Below, in pieces: positions 43,319 through 50,623 of a stretch of 64,000 nt of DNA (positions within the stretch are counted from its first letter, which is position 1; every line of letters begins with the position of its first letter). This DNA comes from Verrucomicrobiales bacterium (lineage in GTDB: Bacteria > Verrucomicrobiota > Verrucomicrobiia > Limisphaerales > J093). Where the stretch lies: positions 62,001-126,000 of the forward strand of contig JACKPW010000019.1 in assembly GCA_024233215.1 (NCBI GenBank), written 5' to 3'. The translations under genes and the position numbers were made by a program. The notes beneath the pieces are model-generated. The model was not told the origin of the DNA, searched no databases, and worked only from the letters and a program-made list of their open reading frames with translations.

Positions 43319-44515
43319 CTACCTGAGGGGATACTGCAATCCCATGGCCCGCAGCGGTGTGCCCAGCGGGTCTCCGGAAGGAACCCTCCCCGATCTGAGG
43401 CCAAGCTCCTCGAGTATGCGGATCACGCGGTCGGGGCGATCCGACTGAACGTAGTCGGCACCCAACCCAATTGCGAGCCGGGCGTAGAATTCCGTGTCCG
43501 CCGATCCCAGGCAATTCACGAACGCATGGCAGCCCCCGAGATGCGCCGATCGCACCGCATCGGCAGTGACCGCATGCCAGTCCAGATTCACAATGGCGGG
43601 GCGCAACCGGCGGATCATCGCCGCCACCTCCGTCGGATGCTCCGCGGTCGGGCGAATCCGGATGGCCGGCTCCAGTCGAACGATCTCCTCACACCGATCC
43701 CACGGGCCGCAAAACGTCGAATGATGCTCCATTCCGGCCTGCCTTACGACCGCCAACAACCGCGTCAGATCGCCCTCCTTGAAGTCCAGGTCGGCGTCGA
43801 TCCGCCCGTGCATCGCCTTCAAAGCCTCCGCCAAGGTCGGCACCCGCACCGGTGGCTCCGGTGGCGCATCTCCCCCCGTCGTCCTCCCGCCGGTGTCCAC
43901 GCGCAAGGATCGGATCTGCTCCAGCGTGAAGTCGGCCACCGACCCCCGCCCGTCCGTCATGCGGTCCACCGTCGCATCGTGCATCAAGACCAGATGACCA
44001 TCGGCAGTCTCCCGGATGTCGATCTCGATCAGGTCCGCGCCGACCTCGATCGCCCGCTCGATCGCCGGCAACGTGTTCTCCGGCGGCCCCAATTCGGCTC
44101 CGCCACGATGGGCCACCACCCGGACGCCGGGCCACTCGTAAACCGGCTTCCCGGAGTCTGCCCCGGAGACCCGGCGGATGGACTCCAACCGCCCGTGCCT
44201 GGCGTTCACCCGCACCTCGAGCACGGCGGCTTCACGCCGGGTCCGTATCAGGTAATGGCGACTCCCGGCAGCGACCGCATCCTGCTCTTCAAGGAAAGCG
44301 GACTCCGCCACACAGCCAGTGTGGATCTCCGCGACATGCACGGCCTCGAGCAAGGTCACCGTCGGCGTTGGGGGCAATGGGGCGTCCGGTGCCGTCGGCC
44401 GGACCGTTTCCTGTGCCGCCACCGCCCCGACAAACCCGAGCCCCAGAACCACGGTGAACGATGCCAGCCTGCCGCCGAGGAGCCATGAACCATGGGTACG
44501 CATCGACGGGTTCAT
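43319..44515 (-). CDS. Secreted glycerophosphodiester phosphodiesterase with N-terminal PepSY-like domain
   Basis: 398 residues. A signal peptide (LASFTVVLGLGFVGAVAA) is followed by a ~70-residue PepSY-like region (LLEAVHVAEIHTGCVAESAF, LEVRVNARHGRLESIRRV), then a TIM-barrel GDPD domain: RVVAHRGGAELGPPENTLPA, GADLIEIDIRETADGHLVLM with HDATVDRMTDGRG, and a late ADYVQSDRPDRVIRIL. The paired histidines and the E-x-D metal ligands are intact. It would hydrolyse glycerophosphodiesters, or related phosphodiesters, outside the cytoplasm. Starts at 44515 and 44503 are both possible. The PepSY/GDPD combination is unusual but plausible. Confidence 0.85.
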   Translation of the reverse strand: MNPSMRTHGSWLLGGRLASFTVVLGLGFVGAVAAQETVRPTAPDAPLPPTPTVTLLEAVHVAEIHTGCVAESAFLEEQDAVAAGSRHYLIRTRREAAVLEVRVNARHGRLESIRRVSGADSGKPVYEWPGVRVVAHRGGAELGPPENTLPAIERAIEVGADLIEIDIRETADGHLVLMHDATVDRMTDGRGSVADFTLEQIRSLRVDTGGRTTGGDAPPEPPVRVPTLAEALKAMHGRIDADLDFKEGDLTRLLAVVRQAGMEHHSTFCGPWDRCEEIVRLEPAIRIRPTAEHPTEVAAMIRRLRPAIVNLDWHAVTADAVRSAHLGGCHAFVNCLGSADTEFYARLAIGLGADYVQSDRPDRVIRILEELGLRSGRVPSGDPLGTPLRAMGLQYPLR

Positions 44516-44577
44516 GGGGGAAACACCGGATGGAGTAAAGGCGGAACGCTGCTCAACCGCAACGATTCCGCAGAGAA

Positions 44578-44595
44578 CCACGGATCAGCACCGAT
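44578..44595. repeat. Two-unit relative of the ATCCG repeat, reverse orientation
   Basis: CCACGGATCAGCACCGAT is the reverse complement of two ATCCGTGGT/ATCGGTGCTG-like units, related to the three-unit array at 34790. It lies in the 190-bp region between divergent genes starting at 44515 and 44706. Confidence 0.4.
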
Positions 44596-44705
44596 GGGAG
44601 GGCATCTCGAAGGCAGGCAGGTTCCGGCCTCCGTCACCACCGGGTAACTCGCAGCACCTCGCAGCATGCTTGTCAGCCACCGGCTCCCGTTCTACTCTTG
44701 GGGCC

Positions 44706-46040
44706 ATGAGCAACTCGATTCGCTTCAGTCGTCGACGCTTCCTGGGCCAAATCGGAACCGCGGCCGCGGTCGCCCCGTTCTTCACCCGCCACCTGCTGTC
44801 CGCGCCCCCGAGCGGGATCGTGCGTCACGCCAGCTTTGGTGCCGCCGGCATGGCCGGGGCGGACATCGGGGAGCTGACCAGCAACAAGTTTGTCAAGCTG
44901 GTCGCCGTTGCGGATGTCGATCTGAATCGCACCGCGGACATTCGGAAGAACTTCCCGGACACAAGGATTTATCAGGACTGGCGCGAACTCCTCGACAAGG
45001 AGGCGAAGAACCTCGATTCCGTGAACGTCTCAACCCCCGACCACATGCACGCCCCCATCGGCATGTCGGCCCTGCAGCTGGGCAAGGCGGTATACGGACA
45101 GAAACCCCTGACCCACGACATTTACGAGACCCGTCGGCTGACCGAAATGGCCCGCGAGAAGAAGGTGCCCACGCAGATGGGCATCCAGATTCACTCCACT
45201 CGCGAATACCGGCTGGCGGTGAAACTGATTCAGGACGGCATCATCGGCAAGGTGAAGCGCGTCCACACGTTCAGCAACAAGAAGTGGGGCGACAACTCGC
45301 CGCGTCCGGACCGCAGCGACCCGGTGCCCACCGGCTTCGACTGGAACCTCTGGCTCGGGGTGATGGCGGACCGTCCGTTCATCGGCGGTGGCTACTATCA
45401 TCCGTCGAACTGGCGCAAGCGGCTCGATTTCGGCACCGGCACGTTTGGGGACATGGGCTGCCACATCTATGATCCCGTGTTCAAGGCCCTGGCCCTGACC
45501 GCCCCGTTGTCCGTTCGGTCCGAAGGCCCCACCCCGGGCGAATACAACTGGGGCATCAACGCGATCATCCATTACACCTTCCCCGGCACCGCCTACACGG
45601 CGGGCGACACCGTGCAGGTGACCTGGTATGACGGCGACGCCCGTCCCCCGGAGGAGGTGAAGGCGCTGCTCGAAGGTGACGATGTCCCCGGACAGGGCTC
45701 CATCCTCATCGGCACCAAGGGCGTGATGCTGCTTCCGCATATTGCGAGTCCGCAGCTCTATCCGGATGCCCAATACCGTGACTTCAAGGCGCCTGAGGTC
45801 GAGACCGCCAATCACTGGACACAGTTCGCCGAGGCGGTCCGGGACAACGGAAAGCCCTGGGCAAACTGGGACTACGCCGGCCCCCTCACCGAAGCGGTGC
45901 TGCTGGGTGGCGTGGCGACCCGGTTCCCCAACATCACGCTGGATTGGGACGCCCCCAACCTGCGCTTCCCCAACGTGGTGGATGCCAATGCCTTTGTGAA
46001 GCGGCGTTACCGCGCCGGCTGGGAAGTCAAGGGGCTCTGA
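44706..46040 (+). CDS. Tat-exported Gfo/Idh/MocA family oxidoreductase
   Basis: 444 residues. A twin-arginine signal (RFSRRRFLGQIGTAAAVAPF) predicts folded export. The Rossmann part has FGAAGMAGADIGELTSNKFV, SVNVSTPDHMHAPIGMSAL and GKAVYGQKPLTHDIYETRRL, where QKP replaces the usual EKP. The C-terminal domain has TFGDMGCHIYDPVFKALALT. Exported members of this family are numerous in Verrucomicrobia and Planctomycetes and are thought to oxidise sugars or glycosides, supplying 3-keto substrates to DUF1080 proteins. ATG 44706 is chosen; the frame is open upstream but lacks the Tat signal. Confidence 0.92.
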   Translation: MSNSIRFSRRRFLGQIGTAAAVAPFFTRHLLSAPPSGIVRHASFGAAGMAGADIGELTSNKFVKLVAVADVDLNRTADIRKNFPDTRIYQDWRELLDKEAKNLDSVNVSTPDHMHAPIGMSALQLGKAVYGQKPLTHDIYETRRLTEMAREKKVPTQMGIQIHSTREYRLAVKLIQDGIIGKVKRVHTFSNKKWGDNSPRPDRSDPVPTGFDWNLWLGVMADRPFIGGGYYHPSNWRKRLDFGTGTFGDMGCHIYDPVFKALALTAPLSVRSEGPTPGEYNWGINAIIHYTFPGTAYTAGDTVQVTWYDGDARPPEEVKALLEGDDVPGQGSILIGTKGVMLLPHIASPQLYPDAQYRDFKAPEVETANHWTQFAEAVRDNGKPWANWDYAGPLTEAVLLGGVATRFPNITLDWDAPNLRFPNVVDANAFVKRRYRAGWEVKGL

Positions 46041-46108
46041 GATTGCACAGGACGGGGGGAGTCGGCCTCCCCCGGCGGCCCGTCCGTGTTACGCCAGGTC
46101 TTGGGAGT

Positions 46109-46139
46109 GCGGTGAAAAGCGGCAGCCTTCACCGCTTTT
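46109..46139 (+). terminator. Putative terminator after the Tat oxidoreductase gene
   Basis: GCGGTGAA (46109-46116) and TTCACCGC (46128-46135) form an 8-bp stem around an 11-base loop, followed by TTTT (46136-46139). An alternative pairing AAAAGCGG with CCGCTTTT is also possible. It lies 69 bp downstream of the stop at 46040. Confidence 0.6.
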
Positions 46140-46325
46140 GGTGACTGTTCACTCCCGGCTGTGGCTTCAAGACCCAGAACGGGGATTGACACCCCAGGCC
46201 CTCCACAACGCCTCGCGGGGTCGGATCCCATGGCGATGGGTCCAGTGCAGGCAGGATCGACATTTGCCATCCGATGCCAGAGGGCTTACTTGTAGCCTCG
46301 ATTAGCGACCCGGCTGAGCATTGAC

Positions 46326-47669
46326 ATGACAACTCGCATTCCTCGACGCACGTTCCTCCGCGGCCTGGGTGCCTCCGTGGCGCTCCCCTGGCTGGAAGGC
46401 ATGACGCCGCCTGCCCGTGCCGCTTCGGGCGGCGTGGCGAACACCGCCCCGCGACGCATGGCTTACGTCTTCATCCCCAACGGAGCCAACATGAGCGAGT
46501 GGACGCCCCAGGCGGAGGGTGCTGACTTTGAGTTGCCCTACATCCTCGAACCGCTGGAACCGGTCCGGAAAGACCTGCTGGTGCTCAGCGGGCTGGCCCA
46601 TGACAAGGCCAAGCCGAACGGCGACGGTGCGGGCGATCATGCCCGGTCCTGCGCCACCTTTCTGACCGCCGCCCAGGCCCGCAAGACGGATGGTGCCGAC
46701 ATCGCCGTGGGGGTGTCGGTGGATCAGGTGGCGGCCCAGCAGGTGGGAAATCGCACCCGCTTCGCCTCGCTGGAACTGGGTTGCGACCGGTCGAAACTCT
46801 CGGGGAACTGCGATTCCGGCTACAGTTGTGCCTACTCCTTCAACATCTCCTGGAAGACCCCCTCGATGCCGATGCCGCCCGAGGTCGATCCCCGGCTGGT
46901 CTTCGAGCGGTTGTTTAGTTCCGGGGAGGCCGCGGCAGACGCGGAAACCGTGGCCCGGCGTCGCACCCAGCGCCGGAGCATCCTGGACTTTGTGATGGAA
47001 GACGCGCGACAACTGCAGGGTCGCCTGGGCACCACCGACCGCCGCAAGCTCGAGGAGTATCTCACCGCCGTCCGCGAACTGGAGCAGCGGGTGGATCGTG
47101 GCATGGAGTTCGCGGGCAACCTGCCCGACGCCTCGAAACCCACGGGAATTCCCGATTCGTATCAGGAACACATCCGGCTGATGTTCGACCTGATGGCGCT
47201 GGCATTCCAGACGGACACAACGCGCATCGGCACGTTTGTGCTGGCGCACGACGGCAGCAACCGGCCCTACCCCTGGCTGGGAGTTCCAGAGGGACACCAT
47301 GACCTCTCCCATCACGGCGGGGACGCGGCGAAACAGGAGAAGATCGCCCGGATCAACCGCTTTCACCTGGAGCAATTCGCGGGCTTCGTCAGCCGCCTCA
47401 AGGGCATCAAGGAGGGGGAAGGCAGCCTGCTGGACAACTGCATGATCGTCTACGGCGGCGCCATCAGCGATGGCAACCGCCACAACCACAATGAACTGCC
47501 CGTACTCCTGGCGGGGGGCGGCCGGGGCACCCTCCAACCGGGCCGGCATATCCGGTACCCCAAGGACACCCCCATGGCGAATCTCTTTCTGAGCCTGCTG
47601 GACCCCATGGGGGTCAGACTGGACCGGTTCGGGGACAGCACCGGCAGGCTGCCGCAACTGACCACGTAG
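46326..47669 (+). CDS. Tat-exported DUF1552 protein
   Basis: 447 residues. A Tat signal (IPRRTFLRGLGASVALPWLE) opens a full DUF1552 protein: RRMAYVFIPNGANMSEWTP, VLSGLAHDKAKPNGDGAGDH, GYSCAYSFNISWKTPSMPMP, VFERLF and a C-terminal GGGRGTLQPGRHIRYPKDTP. The fold is alkaline-phosphatase-like as far as I recall; the biochemical role is unknown. In Planctomycetes and Verrucomicrobia such genes usually pair with a DUF1588/DUF1592-type cytochrome-like gene; no such partner is visible on either side here, although a terminator at 46109 separates it from the preceding oxidoreductase. Confidence 0.88.
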   Translation: MTTRIPRRTFLRGLGASVALPWLEGMTPPARAASGGVANTAPRRMAYVFIPNGANMSEWTPQAEGADFELPYILEPLEPVRKDLLVLSGLAHDKAKPNGDGAGDHARSCATFLTAAQARKTDGADIAVGVSVDQVAAQQVGNRTRFASLELGCDRSKLSGNCDSGYSCAYSFNISWKTPSMPMPPEVDPRLVFERLFSSGEAAADAETVARRRTQRRSILDFVMEDARQLQGRLGTTDRRKLEEYLTAVRELEQRVDRGMEFAGNLPDASKPTGIPDSYQEHIRLMFDLMALAFQTDTTRIGTFVLAHDGSNRPYPWLGVPEGHHDLSHHGGDAAKQEKIARINRFHLEQFAGFVSRLKGIKEGEGSLLDNCMIVYGGAISDGNRHNHNELPVLLAGGGRGTLQPGRHIRYPKDTPMANLFLSLLDPMGVRLDRFGDSTGRLPQLTT

Positions 47670-47681
47670 ACCCAAAGGGAG

Positions 47682-48431
47682 TCAGGCCCGGAGCCCGTGG
47701 GGGTGGGCGTGAAAGAGACTGTGCGGTTTCTCCAGACCGTGCCGCAACATCAAGGGTTCGTCCCCCAGGATCGCAATCGATCCCCCATCCGCCACCAGGC
47801 GTCCCTCGTCGAGCACCAACACCCGCCCGCACAAGGCGAGGATCATCTCGAGATCGTGGCTGGCAATGAGCTTCGTGGCCGGAAGCCGCCGGCAAAGAGC
47901 GATGAACTCCCGGCGACCACGCGGATCGAAGTTCGCCGTCGGTTCGTCAAACAACAGCACCTCCGGCCGGCACGCCAGCACCCCTGCCAGCGCCACCCGC
48001 TTCTTCTCCCCCAGGCTGAGGTGGTGCGGCACGCGTGAACCAAAACCGCCCAGTTCCACCTCCGCCAACGAGTCCTCGATGCGCCGCGTAACCTCCGCCT
48101 CCGCCAGGGCAAGTTGCCGGGGACCGAAGGCGACATCTTCCGCTACCGTGGTGGAGAAGAGCTGGTCGTCCGGATCCTGAAACAACAGCCCGACCCGACG
48201 GCGAATCTCCGGCAGGCTGGAGGGCTGAACCTCCAGGCCATTGATGGTAATCCGGCCATCGGCGTGCGGTTGACCGAGCAGTCCGTTCAGATGCAACAAC
48301 AGGGTGGACTTGCCCGCACCGTTCGGCCCGATCAGGCCGACGGTTTCGCCCCTGGGGATGGCAAATGAAATCCCGCGCAGCGCCTGCCGTCCGTCAGGAT
48401 AGCTGTAATTAAGGTTCTCGACCCGGATCAC
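47682..48431 (-). CDS. CbiO/EcfA-like cation or vitamin transporter ATPase (orphan)
   Basis: 249 residues from GTG 48431, the usual length for CbiO/EcfA proteins starting VIRVENLNYSYPDGRQAL. It has Walker A GLIGPNGAGKSTLLLHLNGL, the Q-loop LLFQDPDDQLFSTTVAEDVA (Q-D-P-D-D-Q is the ECF-ATPase hallmark), signature HHLSLGEKKRVALAGVLA, Walker B LLFDEPTANFDP and H-loop LIASHDLEMIL. No EcfT or S-component gene adjoins it. The frame continues upstream to 48584, but that part is not family-like; no clear ribosome-binding site marks either start. It converges on the DUF1552 gene with 12 bp between the stops. Confidence 0.85.
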   Translation of the reverse strand: MIRVENLNYSYPDGRQALRGISFAIPRGETVGLIGPNGAGKSTLLLHLNGLLGQPHADGRITINGLEVQPSSLPEIRRRVGLLFQDPDDQLFSTTVAEDVAFGPRQLALAEAEVTRRIEDSLAEVELGGFGSRVPHHLSLGEKKRVALAGVLACRPEVLLFDEPTANFDPRGRREFIALCRRLPATKLIASHDLEMILALCGRVLVLDEGRLVADGGSIAILGDEPLMLRHGLEKPHSLFHAHPHGLRA

Positions 48432-48650
48432 GCGACCGGATGATGGCGGCGAACGGCGCTGTCGGAAAGGCGATTTCAGACGTTCGACTCCGGTGGCATG
48501 ACCCGACCCACAAGCGGACAGCCCATCGCCGCCCGAAATGCCTGACGCACATCCCGACACGCAAGGATGGTTCAGCAAGCTCATGGCTCATGACGGTGTT
48601 GACGCTCACCGCGAAACGACAGGCCACCTTTCCCAAGGAAACTTCTGAGG

Positions 48651-50321
48651 TCAACCCTCCCGGGCGGACTTCCAGGTCCGGTAGGAACCCGTGAGGTTGC
48701 GGGTGCGGTAACCGCGCTGATTCAGGAACCGGCACGCGAAATAGGAACGCTGACCGCTCTGGCAATGCACAATGATCTCCTTGTCGGACGGCACCTCCCC
48801 CACCCTCGCCCGCAGTTCCGGCAGCGGAATGTGCAGCGAACCGGGAATCGCCCCACTCTGAAATTCCTCAACACTCCGGACATCAAGCAGCAGTTGCCGC
48901 GCCGGATCCAGTCGCGCAATCTCGTCCCATTGCGCGGTCCGGACCAGGCCCCGACGCACGTTCTGCGCCGCCATCCCGGCGAGATTCACCGGATCCTTGG
49001 CCGAGCCAAACGGCGGGGCATAGGCCAGTTCAAGGTCCGCCAGATCGTCCATGGTCATCCCCGCCTTGAGCGCGGTCGCAAAGACGTCGAGCCGCTTGTC
49101 CACCCCGTCCCGACCCACCGCCTGAACCCCGAGCAACCTGCCGCTATCGGGAGCGTAAAGAACCTTGAGGGCAATGGGCTGGGCGCCGGGATAATAGCCG
49201 GCGTGCGAGGACGGATGCAGGTGCAGCGTTTCAAAGGCCATCCCCGCACGAGCCAGCGTCTTGGCATTGGCTCCCGTCGCCCCCGCCGTGAGGCCGAACA
49301 AACGGACGACCCCAGTCCCCAAGGTCCCGGCATAGGTGGCCGGCTGGCCCAGGAGGTTGTCCGCCACCAGCCGGCCCTGTCGGTTCGCCGGACCGGCCAG
49401 CGGCACCAGGGACCAGCCGCCGGTGACAAAGTCCCGCACCTCGATCGCATCCCCCACCGCCCAGATGTGCGGGTCGTTCGTTTGCAGGGATTCATTGACC
49501 CGGATTCCGCCGCGTTCGCCGATCTCGAGTCCCGCCGCACGGGCCAGTTCCACTTCGGGCTTCACCCCAAGTCCGAGGATGACGATGTCCGCCGGGAGGC
49601 GATGACCGCTCCGCAACACCACGGTGGAAGCCGCGGCGGTCTCGGTGGAGGCCGGCGGCTCGAACGCGGCCACAGGATCGTTCAGGTGCAGGTCAACCCC
49701 GTTGCCGCGCAGTTCCTGGTGCAACCAGGCCGCCATCTCGGGATCGAGCATCGCCATGACCTGGGGCATGGCCTCGACCACGCTGACTTCCAGCCCGCGG
49801 TGCCGCAATTGCTCCGCCATTTCCAGGCCGATGTAGCCCCCGCCCGCCACCACCGCCCGGCGGGCTCCGGTGGTTTCGATCCATGCCATGATGCGGTCCG
49901 CATCCGGCACGTTCCGCACGGAGAAATGACCGGCCCGTTCGATGCCCGGGATGCGCGGGATGAGCGGGGATGCTCCCGGCGAGAGGATCAGTTCATCATA
50001 GGCCTCCTCGTACTCGGCACCGGTGTCCTCGGCGCGCGCCGTGACGATGCGCCGTTCGCGGTCGATGCGAAGCACCTCCGTCCTCACCCGGACATCGAGA
50101 TCGAACCGGGCCTTGAGGCTGGCCGGCGTCTGGAGCAGGAGTTCCTCGCGCTCCGGAATCTCGCCACCGACGTGATAAGGGAGTCCGCAGTTGGCGAAGG
50201 AGACGTGGGGGCCGCGCTCGAAGACGATGATCCTGGCTTCCTCGGACAACCGCCGGGCCCGGGCTGCGGCGCTCGCGCCACCGGCCACTCCCCCCACAAT
50301 CAAAATGCGTTTTGCTGACAT
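48651..50321 (-). CDS. CoA-disulfide reductase-like flavoprotein with C-terminal rhodanese domain
   Basis: 556 residues. The flavoprotein part has an FAD fold (RILIVGGVAGGASAAARARR) and the single redox cysteine C45 in SFANCGLPYHVGG, typical of CoA-disulfide/NADH-peroxidase-type enzymes. A NAD fold (AVVAGGGYIGLEMAEQL) and AVGDAIEVRD follow. The C-terminal ~100 residues are a rhodanese domain with LLLDVRSVEEFQSGAIPGS and the active-site loop HCQSGQRSYFACRFL, its catalytic cysteine present. CDR-rhodanese fusions reduce CoA-disulfides or CoA/protein persulfides. It starts 2 bp after the zinc-finger gene stop, so the two are translationally coupled. Confidence 0.92.
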   Translation of the reverse strand: MSAKRILIVGGVAGGASAAARARRLSEEARIIVFERGPHVSFANCGLPYHVGGEIPEREELLLQTPASLKARFDLDVRVRTEVLRIDRERRIVTARAEDTGAEYEEAYDELILSPGASPLIPRIPGIERAGHFSVRNVPDADRIMAWIETTGARRAVVAGGGYIGLEMAEQLRHRGLEVSVVEAMPQVMAMLDPEMAAWLHQELRGNGVDLHLNDPVAAFEPPASTETAAASTVVLRSGHRLPADIVILGLGVKPEVELARAAGLEIGERGGIRVNESLQTNDPHIWAVGDAIEVRDFVTGGWSLVPLAGPANRQGRLVADNLLGQPATYAGTLGTGVVRLFGLTAGATGANAKTLARAGMAFETLHLHPSSHAGYYPGAQPIALKVLYAPDSGRLLGVQAVGRDGVDKRLDVFATALKAGMTMDDLADLELAYAPPFGSAKDPVNLAGMAAQNVRRGLVRTAQWDEIARLDPARQLLLDVRSVEEFQSGAIPGSLHIPLPELRARVGEVPSDKEIIVHCQSGQRSYFACRFLNQRGYRTRNLTGSYRTWKSAREG

Positions 50322-50323
50322 GC

Positions 50324-50575
50324 TCAACCGTTCTTCGCGGGATGTGTTTCCTTCCATCGGATCCTCAATTCCTCGTGGAGCCGCGTCTGGAAGGCGTCGG
50401 GCAATGCCCGTTCACGGCCTTCGCAATACACGCGGATCGTCTTGCGCAGGTTGTCCACCACGACCTGGCAGGCCGTGCATCCGCCCATGTGCCGCTCGAA
50501 CTCCTCGCAGAGGGAAGGGTCCACGGTCCCATCCACGTAGTCTCCGAGCAAAGCCAGCAGGTCCTTGCATTTCAT
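50324..50575 (-). CDS. Zinc-finger (zf-HC2) anti-sigma-factor-like small protein
   Basis: 83 residues. C3, then H29-x3-C33-x2-C36 (FERHMGGCTACQ) form the zinc ligand set of the anti-sigma zf-HC2 domain, which binds ECF sigma factors and often responds to thiol oxidation. There is no membrane segment, so it would act in the cytoplasm. ATG 50575 is preceded by AAAGGTGA at a good distance. It stops 2 bp before the CoA-disulfide reductase start. No ECF sigma gene is adjacent: the upstream neighbour at 50624 is a secreted CAP-domain protein. Whether it controls a remote sigma factor is unknown. Confidence 0.82.
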   Translation of the reverse strand: MKCKDLLALLGDYVDGTVDPSLCEEFERHMGGCTACQVVVDNLRKTIRVYCEGRERALPDAFQTRLHEELRIRWKETHPAKNG

Positions 50576-50623
50576 TGCGTTCACCTTTCCCACCAAGAGC
50601 CGCGAGCAGTCGGATGGTTACGA

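Noticed and set aside
46052..46074. GGGGGAG-TCGGC-CTCCCCC hairpin after the Tat oxidoreductase
   Set aside because: Strong stem but no T-tract; the hairpin at 46109-46139 with TTTT is the better terminator candidate.
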